From positions 1 through 14,014 of the forward strand of contig DAHVFL010000057.1 of the NCBI GenBank assembly GCA_027316975.1: a stretch of 14,014 bases of DNA. The letters run 5' to 3'. Under the pieces are notes generated by a model. That model was not told where the DNA came from. It saw nothing but the letters and a program-made list of their open reading frames with translations, and ran no database searches. This DNA comes from Chloroflexota bacterium. Its GTDB lineage: Bacteria; Chloroflexota; Ktedonobacteria; Ktedonobacterales; Ktedonobacteraceae. Shown here piece by piece: positions 1 to 6,340 of the stretch. Position 1 is the first letter of the stretch; each line of letters opens with the position of its first letter. Made by a program: the position numbers and the translations under genes.

Positions 1-1
1 G

Positions 2-313
2 CCATCGCCAGAACACGAGGCACTCTTGGGCCAGGCAACGAACCTTGGCATCGCAGCAACACGCTTTCCAGGTGCAGTGCTTGCCCTCGATCACCTGGAA
101 GCTGAGATTAGTATGACCGGTATGACGCATTTGTTGCATCAGTTCGCTCTCCAGTATGCCCAACAGCCCGCTCGCCTTCAGAACTTCATTATGGCAGCAA
201 GTACAGCCCTCGATCACAACTTTGGACCGGAAATAACTCCATTTCTTCCACCGGATCAGATTGCATTCATAAACATACTCCAGGAAGAAAAAGGGATGCG
301 ACAACATGAGTAA
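2..313 (+). CDS. Unrecognised protein, C-terminal 103 residues (5' end outside window)
   Basis: The frame is open from the left edge (first full codon at base 2) to TAA at 311-313, so this is the C-terminal part of a longer protein. A TTG at base 26 could start a 95-residue product, but it has no Shine-Dalgarno sequence and the frame continues upstream of it. The visible part is mostly helical in character, with no signal peptide, membrane span or cysteine and no motif I can name. It ends in a charged tail rich in Glu and Lys. Its last codons overlap the start of the next gene by 8 bases (ATG at 306), which implies one transcript and coupled translation with the membrane protein. An ABC ATPase would be the usual partner of such a permease, but this C-terminus does not look like one to me. 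Confidence 0.6.
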   Translation, partial: PSPEHEALLGQATNLGIAATRFPGAVLALDHLEAEISMTGMTHLLHQFALQYAQQPARLQNFIMAASTALDHNFGPEITPFLPPDQIAFINILQEEKGMRQHE

Positions 314-1058
314 GAGCAACTCTCCAAAGATATTCTCCGCTCATAACTGGTCATGCCGGGTCTCATGGATCGCTTTCGAGGCGCGGATGTCTGTATCCTG
401 GGTCTGGCTAGTACCAATAGTAGGCGTCGGAGGCATGTTTCTGGTATTAAACCGGAGCAGTATATCTCCGGCATCCTACCCTTTCGTAGTACGCACAGTC
501 CTTGAGCTAGGGCTTCCCTTTCTCGGCATCTTCCTGGTGATACCGCTCCTTTCTGCAGAATGGGAGCAAGCGACACTCGTTCAATTGGCCCTGCGGAAGC
601 CGCTCTTGCATATTCTACTTTTGAGACTTCTTTTATGCCTACTCTACCTGGCTCTTTTAGTTATCATCACTTCACTTGTAAGTCTCACCAATACATTGGT
701 AATACCAGGTGGTAGCAGAGCAATTCAATGGGTAGCCTCAGTGCTACTGACAGTCATGGCACCAACCTTGTTACTGGCAGCATTCGCCCTCCTGACGACA
801 CACGTCACCTGTAGTGCTTCTTCTGGTTATCTTCTCGCGATCGGCTACTGGTTTGTGAACATACTCGCAGAGAACTTGCCCCGGCTGAGTATACTACGTC
901 CATTTCTACTCTTTAGCTGGACTTTTCCTCCTTTATTCAGTCATATCAACTGGCTTGAAGGAAAGATGATATTGTGTATTGTTAGTATAATTCTCCTGAT
1001 GATGCAATTTCCCCTTCTTACCAAAGAGGCACGACTCATACAGAACAAATGGGAGTGA
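306..1058 (+). CDS. Multi-spanning membrane protein, probable ABC-2-type permease
   Basis: This 250-residue protein is dominated by hydrophobic segments at about 31-48, 60-82, 101-128, 141-165, 172-188, 195-212 and 220-238, so six to seven membrane helices. Residues 85-111 have the hallmark order of ABC-2 exporter permeases: an acidic residue after the second span (EWEQATLVQL), then Arg-Lys-Pro and a long Leu-rich helix, comparable to the E...GTLE.LL..P....IL pattern. The length fits a single ABC-2 transmembrane subunit. The ATG lies inside the upstream gene (8-base overlap), so the two are translationally coupled. If the call is right it would form a channel with an ATPase encoded further left, outside the window. 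The substrate is unknown; drug, lipid or peptide export and self-immunity are all possible. The gene looks more AT-rich than the sugar operon. No terminator follows. Confidence 0.6.
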   Translation: MSKSNSPKIFSAHNWSCRVSWIAFEARMSVSWVWLVPIVGVGGMFLVLNRSSISPASYPFVVRTVLELGLPFLGIFLVIPLLSAEWEQATLVQLALRKPLLHILLLRLLLCLLYLALLVIITSLVSLTNTLVIPGGSRAIQWVASVLLTVMAPTLLLAAFALLTTHVTCSASSGYLLAIGYWFVNILAENLPRLSILRPFLLFSWTFPPLFSHINWLEGKMILCIVSIILLMMQFPLLTKEARLIQNKWE

Positions 1059-1498
1059 GAGAGCCACTTTTTAGGCCTAGTAGGCCTGGTGCTGGGAGTA
1101 ATAGAGCAACCGACCTCGAACGTACGCTAAGCGATCAAACCCCTTTAGAAGCCTGCAAGAGATGAAAATAGCTTTCGATTCAAGAAAATGTTTTGAGTAA
1201 GTAATTTTACCTGCAATATTCCCTCAAGCTGTTCTTTCTGAATGTCCCTGGCTCTTAGCGTACGTTTCGGTTCCATTGCTACATTACCCCCAATATGCAA
1301 AAGGATTGATAAGCATGTCCGCATCTGATGCACATCGTCCATCACAGTATCTACCTGTTCCCTACCAATACCTAATTCCTGTTGGTTTTCCCGCCTCGAA
1401 TGCAACAGTACCTACGCTTACTAAGAAGCCTTTGCATGAAGTCGTGGTTAGCTTGTAACATGGTCGGAAGATGTCAGGTGGACTCCTCTTTTTCCACA
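1059..1498. other. Gene-poor spacer between convergent genes
   Basis: These 440 bases separate the permease gene and the end of the minus-strand sugar operon. I find no convincing gene. A minus-strand frame of 86 codons (1405-1145) starts at TTG just after in-frame stops and has no ribosome binding site. A 60-codon plus-strand frame at 1276 has no recognisable content. The spacer does hold a spaced inverted repeat (1118-1131 and 1254-1268) and a doubled AGGCCT (around 1074-1088). It may be the decayed remains of a mobile element or gene. Confidence 0.5.
1118..1268. repeat. Spaced inverted repeat, arms about 13-15 bp
   Basis: The left arm at 1118-1131 reads GAACGTACGCTAAG. The right arm at 1254-1268 reads CTTAGCGTACGTTTC, which is its reverse complement apart from one extra T near the outer end. 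Similarity continues weakly beyond (CCGACCTC against GGTTCC). The arms enclose about 122 bases. This could mark the ends of a small decayed element or a paired protein-binding site. No target-site duplication is obvious. Confidence 0.45.
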
Positions 1499-2533
1499 CT
1501 ACTTCACCCGGTATTCAAGCACCGTCGCGAATAATTCCGAAGGTGGAATGGTCGGCGCCAACCGTCCGAGTAGCGCATCGTCGATAGTCACGCCTCCCGC
1601 CTCTAACGCGGTAAATAGCGCGCCTATTACTGGCTCAAAGCGACCGCGTGTCGGGCGCGCATCCGGCGAGGTGATCTGTACACGCTCGATTATAGTATCT
1701 GGCAACAGAGTAGAGGGATGGCGCAGCACGCCGCCAGCCAACACCAGTGGGAATGGCGTGCCCTCAATCCCGACCTGACGCGCGGCAATCCTGGCGTATT
1801 CGCCCAGGGCGCGGCCATGTTCGAGTACAATTTTGCGAGCAGCCGCGTCACCCGCCACAGCTTCGTCCAGCAAGAAAGGTACTATACCACCGATACTCCC
1901 GTACTGGTTCTGTGGGCGCGCAGTGAAGAGGTGTAATACCTCTTCCACGCTTTCAAGCTCGAAATACTCAAGGAAGCGCTGCTTGAGTGTTGTTGGTGGA
2001 TCGATACCCAGTTCGGAACGCACAACCGCTTCCAACGCCAGAGAGCTTATTTGAGTGGCCCCCTGCGCCTGGTCTTGCCAGAAGCTGGAGTGCCACGTGC
2101 GACCATCGGGGCCGCGCGCGCCCGTTGCGCCTCCTGTGCCACACACAACCGAGACGCCTACGTTATTAGCAACCCCGGCGTGCAGCACTCCCATCGCGTC
2201 GTTCTGTACACTGATGGAACGCCCGTAACCTCGTACCCGCATGGCAGAGTTGAGCAGGGCGAAGTCTTCGGGCCAATCCGCGCCTGCCATACTGAAAACT
2301 CCAGCCAGCAGATCGGAAGGAAGGATATGCGCCGCCCGCAGCGCTGTTTCAACGGCAAATTCGACATTTGCGATGGCCGCGGCAGCCGGGTCAGGCCAGT
2401 TGGTGCCGCTCACCGGAGCGTTATAAATGTCGCCACAGCCGCCGCGCCCCGCGCCCACAATCGTGCCATCCAGCGCGGCAACCAGCGCGATCGTTTTCGT
2501 ATTGCCCCCATCAACACCCAGCACGTAGCGCAT
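1499..2533 (-). CDS. BadF/BadG/BcrA/BcrD-family ATPase, GlcNAc-kinase-like sugar kinase
   Basis: This 344-residue protein belongs to the ASKHA fold. The N-terminal phosphate-1 loop is DGGNTKT (8-14). SMAGADWPED follows at 81-90, the probable catalytic Asp is in QNDAMG (D112), the phosphate-2 loop is CGTGGATG (131-138), and the adenosine-binding LAGGV is at 265-269. This order and length match GlcNAc/glucosamine kinases of the BadF group, which phosphorylate an amino sugar with ATP in the cytoplasm. The GDEGSGYW-type motif that normally follows phosphate-2 is not present: residues 147-165 read differently (FWQDQAQGATQISSLALEA). Substrate specificity is therefore uncertain. The ATG at 2533 is preceded by a strong AGGAGGA. 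The gene is last in the operon, 80 bases after the GH4 gene, and a role in phosphorylating a sugar released by that enzyme is inferred. Confidence 0.8.
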   Translation of the reverse strand: MRYVLGVDGGNTKTIALVAALDGTIVGAGRGGCGDIYNAPVSGTNWPDPAAAAIANVEFAVETALRAAHILPSDLLAGVFSMAGADWPEDFALLNSAMRVRGYGRSISVQNDAMGVLHAGVANNVGVSVVCGTGGATGARGPDGRTWHSSFWQDQAQGATQISSLALEAVVRSELGIDPPTTLKQRFLEYFELESVEEVLHLFTARPQNQYGSIGGIVPFLLDEAVAGDAAARKIVLEHGRALGEYARIAARQVGIEGTPFPLVLAGGVLRHPSTLLPDTIIERVQITSPDARPTRGRFEPVIGALFTALEAGGVTIDDALLGRLAPTIPPSELFATVLEYRVK

Positions 2534-2613
2534 AACCTTCCTCCTGCAAACAGCAGCTCATCTTCCTGTCGTTTGGGGTTCCCCTGGAATGCATGAATGG
2601 CACCATTCCCCTG

Positions 2614-3909
2614 CTAGCGTAACAAGCGCTCCGGCAAATACTGGCGATGCGCCGCCGCCATTTCGTCGTAAATCGCCTCGGCTTTGCGCAAAGAAAAGAC
2701 GAGAGGATGACTGGCAAGGGCGCGGATGGCATCGCGGCGCTTGCCCGACCAGGCAGCTTCTGCCGTCAACGCCTGGTATTCACCCAGCATCTTGACCAGG
2801 CCCACGACGTGACGCGGCATATGTCCAAATACTAGCGGCCTCACGCCGTTGCGATCAACAAATGCCTGCGTTTCGACCACCAGGTCATCCGGGAAATCCG
2901 CCAGCGAGCCGCAATTCGGCACATTGACGTACCAGACCTCTTTACGGTCATTATAAATTGCATCCATCACATCCAGGGCCAGTTCAAGCTCGTGGATGCC
3001 GCCCCGCGAGCGTTTGGGGTTCAGTTCAGGCACGCCTTGCGCCGCTTGCTCGCGGTAATGCGCCCAGTAATCAGGCACCTTCGCCAAAATATCCTGCGAC
3101 CTTGTAGTCGGCTTAGCCAGCAATTCCGCCAGTATCTCGTCCTTGAAGTAGAAATACTGGAAATAGTGGCTGGGCAGCGCATCCATCATCAGCGCCAGTT
3201 CAATCATACGCAGTTCCTCGCGATTTTCTGGCGTATGCGGCATACGCTCGCAGGCATCGCGCAGCATCGGCATAAAATCCTGTCCCTCGTACGTGTGGCG
3301 TATCGTCCACGAGCCATGATTCAGCCCCACTGAAACCGCATCAAGCTTGTCGGGATCGAGTCCAGCCAGTCCGGCAAACTCGCGGTTGATCATAATCGGT
3401 CCCTCGCACAACGAAACCGCCGGAATCGAGGTATGGTGCGTGACCGCCTCGGATACGATATTGATGGGGTTGGTATAGTTAAAGAGCCGCGCGCCGGGGC
3501 AGACAGCCTCCATGTCTTCAATAATACTTTTCGTCACATGAATGGAACGCAGCGCCATAAAGAATCCACCTGGCGCCTGTGTCTCCTGACCAATCACGCC
3601 ATATTTGAGCGGAATGCTTTCATCCAGGTAACGCGCCTCGAAGCCACCCACACGAAAGCTCGTCAGCACAGCATCGCAATCGCGCAGCCCATCGCGTCGG
3701 TTCGTCGTGGCGCTGAAGGTGATATCCAGGCCCCTGGCGCGTGCCATCTTGCGCGCGATGGTCTGCACAATACCCAATCGCTCCTCGTCAAGATCGACCA
3801 AAACCACCTCAGAGCCATCGAAATTTTCTCCCTGGTGGATAAGCGAAGCCATCGTGCCAGCCGCCCGCGTACTCCCCCCGCCGATATACGCCAGTTTGAT
3901 ACGCGCCAT
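2614..3909 (-). CDS. Glycoside hydrolase family 4 enzyme (NAD+- and Mn2+-dependent)
   Basis: The 431-residue length is typical of GH4. The N-terminal Rossmann loop for NAD+ is GGGSTR (10-15). The conserved GQETQAPGGFFMALRSI lies at 107-123, the NYTNP substrate loop at 144-148, the metal-ligand Cys at C168 in SLCEGP, and the metal-ligand His at H198 in GLNHGSW. A Tyr near 249 is in the region of the catalytic base. GH4 enzymes cleave alpha- or beta-glycosides, often 6-phosphorylated, by an oxidation-elimination mechanism. The family includes 6-phospho-alpha/beta-glucosidases, alpha-galactosidases, alpha-glucuronidases and the chitobiose-6-phosphate hydrolase ChbF, and sequence alone does not decide among them. 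The ATG at 3909 has AAGGAGA about 11 bases upstream. The gene sits between the ABC ATPases and the sugar kinase, so an intracellular role on imported oligosaccharide is inferred. Confidence 0.88.
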   Translation of the reverse strand: MARIKLAYIGGGSTRAAGTMASLIHQGENFDGSEVVLVDLDEERLGIVQTIARKMARARGLDITFSATTNRRDGLRDCDAVLTSFRVGGFEARYLDESIPLKYGVIGQETQAPGGFFMALRSIHVTKSIIEDMEAVCPGARLFNYTNPINIVSEAVTHHTSIPAVSLCEGPIMINREFAGLAGLDPDKLDAVSVGLNHGSWTIRHTYEGQDFMPMLRDACERMPHTPENREELRMIELALMMDALPSHYFQYFYFKDEILAELLAKPTTRSQDILAKVPDYWAHYREQAAQGVPELNPKRSRGGIHELELALDVMDAIYNDRKEVWYVNVPNCGSLADFPDDLVVETQAFVDRNGVRPLVFGHMPRHVVGLVKMLGEYQALTAEAAWSGKRRDAIRALASHPLVFSLRKAEAIYDEMAAAHRQYLPERLLR

Positions 3910-3946
3910 ATAATTGCTATCTCCTTCTCAAATGGATACGAGGGCG

Positions 3947-4039
3947 GACCAGGGCGGGGGCAAGCTCCGCCCGTACCCTGTACGGCTTCGCCAACCCCTT
4001 CGTAGTAGGGTACGGGCGGGGCTTGCCTCCGCCCTGGTC
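3947..4039. repeat. Large GC-rich inverted repeat, 33-bp arms with 27-base loop
   Basis: The arm at 3947-3979 and the arm at 4007-4039 are reverse complements over 33 bases with only two mismatches. The loop is 3980-4006. Each arm also contains a smaller self-complementary stem (GGGCGG with CCGCCC), so clover-like alternative folds are possible. The right arm runs into the stop codon of the second ABC ATPase (4038-4040), and the element fills most of the gap before the GH4 gene. In the minus-strand transcript it would form a very stable hairpin. There is no U-tract, so it is not a classical terminator. An mRNA-stability or attenuation role, or a dispersed REP-like palindrome, would fit better. 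Confidence 0.85.
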
Positions 4040-5111
4040 AACCCACCTGACCCGTACCGCCTTCCCCATACAAAAAACAATGCGTCCAGTGGCCTCCGCC
4101 GAGATCGGTGCGTCCGGGGAAACGCTGGCGGCAAATTTCCATGGCGTGCGGGCAGCGCGGGTGAAAGCGGCAGCCGGACGGCGGGTGAATCAGGCTGGGT
4201 ATCTCTCCACGCGCCGGAAGCGGCGCGGCCTTTTGCCCATCCGGCCCCAGGCGCTCAGGGTCTGGCGCGGCAGAGATCAGCAAGCGGGTATAAGGGTGCC
4301 GGGGTTGTTGTATCACTTCCTCACTTGGCCCACCCTCGACACTTTGACCGGCATACATGACCAGCGTATCTTCTGCGAAGTAACGCGCGCTGGCGATGTC
4401 GTGCGTGATAAAGAGCAGAGCAAGATGTTCCTCGTCCTTCAGGCGCAGTAGCAGGTTCAGCACATCCAGGCGAATCGAGACATCCAGCATGGAGACCGGT
4501 TCATCGGCCAGTAATACATTGGGGCGAGTCGCCAGCGAACGCGCAATCGCCACGCGCTGCCGCTGCCCACCGCTCAACTGGTGCGGAAACTTCGTAATAA
4601 ACTGCTCCGCGGGACTCAGGCTCACCCGCCTTAACAGTGTCAGAATCTGCTCTCGTTCCTGGATTGATTTACGCACATGACCATGGATGCGCAGAGGACG
4701 ACCTAAATGATAGCGCACATCATGCACGGGATTAAGCGAAGAGAACGGGTCTTGAAACACAAGCTGCACATGGCGACGATACTCTTTGAGCCCAAACGAA
4801 CCTTGCACCGGCTTTTCACGAAACAAGATGCTGCCAGATGTTGGCTCATAGAGCCGCGCCAGCAAACGCGCAATCGTCGTTTTACCGCTTCCGCTCTCTC
4901 CCACCAGCGCCAGCGCGCGGCCCGGGTAGAGCGCGAGCGAGGTATCTTCGACCGCGTGAACGACACTTTTAGAACCAAACAGCTTGACCCCCCGCAGAGG
5001 AAAATACTTGCGCAAATGTCTCGCTTCTAAAATAGGCGCGTCTGAACGCCCATCGCCGCCTGTTGTATCCGGCACTGTTGGAAAATCGGCCGTGTCATTT
5101 TCTATACTCAT
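4038..5111 (-). CDS. Opp/Dpp-type ABC importer ATPase (DppF/OppF-like)
   Basis: This is a 357-residue ATPase. It has Walker A GESGSGKT (71-78), Q-loop Q120 in the family motif VFQDPFSSLNP, signature LSGGQRQR (179-186), Walker B LLADEP (200-205) and H-loop H237. The C-terminal oligopeptide-transporter extension has GCRFHPRCPHAMEIC, with cysteines 314, 320, 327 and a fourth at 345. That four-cysteine layout is the one associated with an iron-sulfur cluster in Dpp-type ATPases. The residues HPYTRLL (272-278) are typical of DppF/OppF. It would pair with the upstream ATPase and drive import through two permeases. Its ATG overlaps the stop of that ATPase as ATGA, so the two are coupled. Given the GH4 and kinase neighbours, an oligosaccharide is as likely a substrate as a peptide; Opp-family importers for sugars are known in Thermotoga and in Vibrio chitobiose uptake. 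Confidence 0.9.
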   Translation of the reverse strand: MSIENDTADFPTVPDTTGGDGRSDAPILEARHLRKYFPLRGVKLFGSKSVVHAVEDTSLALYPGRALALVGESGSGKTTIARLLARLYEPTSGSILFREKPVQGSFGLKEYRRHVQLVFQDPFSSLNPVHDVRYHLGRPLRIHGHVRKSIQEREQILTLLRRVSLSPAEQFITKFPHQLSGGQRQRVAIARSLATRPNVLLADEPVSMLDVSIRLDVLNLLLRLKDEEHLALLFITHDIASARYFAEDTLVMYAGQSVEGGPSEEVIQQPRHPYTRLLISAAPDPERLGPDGQKAAPLPARGEIPSLIHPPSGCRFHPRCPHAMEICRQRFPGRTDLGGGHWTHCFLYGEGGTGQVG

Positions 5112-6319
5112 TCAACGCTCCTCACTCCCTGCAACGCCTCGTAATACACCCCGTATTTCGCTTCAAATTCCGCGTTCGTGGGCAGTTCTTCGCTCCTATT
5201 CAATGTGGGATCATACAAATGGCAGGCTACCAGTTGCCCCGGCGTCTCAGGCGCGGACGGGCGAAGTGCTGGTATAACCGTCGCGCACGGCTCGAATATA
5301 CAGGGACAGCGTGGGTGAAACGCGCAGCCGGACGGCGCCGCTCGTAAATCGGGCGGCGAACCTGGGATGCCGGTCATCTGACGGCGCGCTCCATGTATGG
5401 TCGGAAACGAGTTCAATAGCCCGAAACTATACGGGTGGCGCGGCTGGCGATGCAATTCACTGCTTGTTGCCGTCTCCACAAGACGCCCGGCATACATAAT
5501 GGCAATCGTATCCGCGATCTCTAGCAGCAGCGAAAGGTCATGCGTGATAAAGATGACCGAGAAGTTCAACCGCTCGCGCAATCCCATAATCTCCGTCAAA
5601 ATTTCACGCTGCACCACCACGTCAAGCGCCGTCGTGGGTTCATCCATGATGATAAGTTCCGGCGAGAGCGCCAGGGCGATGGCAATAATAGCGCGCTGGC
5701 GCATTCCGCCGCTCAATTCGTGCGGATAGCTGCGCATTCGATCCGGCGCGATACCCACCAGCCGCAGCAGGTCTGCTATACGCGTTTTGCGTGAATCTGG
5801 CCCCATTTTGGGTTGATGCGTTCTTAGTACATCGTTTATCTGCGACCCGATATTCATTACCGGATTCAAGGCATTCATGGCGCTTTGGAAGACAATCGAA
5901 AGTTCGCTCCAGCGAAACGCGCGCAGTTCACCCGGTGTGAAGGAGAGAATATCGACGGCCTCCGGCGTATCCTCATGCAGTCCGAGCTTACCCGCACCCT
6001 TTTTCTTCTTCGTTATGCGCGATAGACGTTCCATGCGCACATCGTCTTCGGCCTTCGAGCGTGGATAATAGAGGACCTGTCCACCTGTAATTTCCGCCGG
6101 TGGGCGCAGTAACCGCGTGATGGCGTAGGCCAGGGTCGATTTGCCACTACCGCTTTCGCCCGCCAGTCCGAGAATTTGCCCGCGATCCAGTGTAAAGCTC
6201 ACATTATCTAGAGCGTGAACAGTGCCACTGGCGGCATAATAATCGACGCTCAGATTACGAATATCCAGCAATCTGCTTCCATTTGCCCTGGAGGAAGCTT
6301 CTACAAATTCATTGCTCAT
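5108..6319 (-). CDS. Opp/Dpp-type ABC importer ATPase (DppD/OppD-like) with extra insert
   Basis: This 403-residue ATPase has Walker A GESGSGKS (54-61), Q-loop Q145 in VFQSAMNALNP, signature LSGGMRQR (202-209), Walker B LIIMDEPTT (222-230) and H-loop H260. LNP and GMRQR are the DppD/OppD-type variants. The C-terminal extension has cysteines 332, 338, 345 and 366 (plus 340), the spacing linked to a [4Fe-4S] cluster in Dpp ATPases. Between Walker A and the Q-loop, about residues 86-125, there is a charged insert with a KKKKG run, roughly 30 residues longer than I expect for the family. The gene begins 21 bases after the regulator and overlaps the next ATPase by 4 bases. No permease or binding-protein gene is adjacent, so the rest of the transporter must lie elsewhere. 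Confidence 0.9.
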   Translation of the reverse strand: MSNEFVEASSRANGSRLLDIRNLSVDYYAASGTVHALDNVSFTLDRGQILGLAGESGSGKSTLAYAITRLLRPPAEITGGQVLYYPRSKAEDDVRMERLSRITKKKKGAGKLGLHEDTPEAVDILSFTPGELRAFRWSELSIVFQSAMNALNPVMNIGSQINDVLRTHQPKMGPDSRKTRIADLLRLVGIAPDRMRSYPHELSGGMRQRAIIAIALALSPELIIMDEPTTALDVVVQREILTEIMGLRERLNFSVIFITHDLSLLLEIADTIAIMYAGRLVETATSSELHRQPRHPYSFGLLNSFPTIHGARRQMTGIPGSPPDLRAAPSGCAFHPRCPCIFEPCATVIPALRPSAPETPGQLVACHLYDPTLNRSEELPTNAEFEAKYGVYYEALQGVRSVE

Positions 6320-6340
6320 TATATCCCCATTTCTCTCTGC

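Noticed and set aside
1145..1405. Minus-strand 86-codon frame in the left spacer
   Set aside because: It begins at TTG right after in-frame stops, has no ribosome binding site, and has no recognisable family content.
1479..1497. Hairpin GTGGA/TCCAC after the sugar kinase as an operon terminator
   Set aside because: The stem has only five pairs and the T-run lies in the loop on the plus strand rather than after the stem in the minus-strand transcript.
2051..2596. Long open frame opposite the sugar kinase
   Set aside because: It lies antisense to a well-supported gene with clear motifs and has a low-complexity Arg/Ala/Ser-rich product typical of shadow frames in GC-rich coding DNA.
3433..4005. 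190-codon frame opposite the GH4 gene
   Set aside because: It is antisense to a complete GH4 enzyme and its translation shows no domain; it also crosses the inverted repeat.
3947..4039. Inverted repeat as a Rho-independent terminator
   Set aside because: No T-run follows the stem on either strand, and the downstream GH4 and kinase genes have no other evident promoter.
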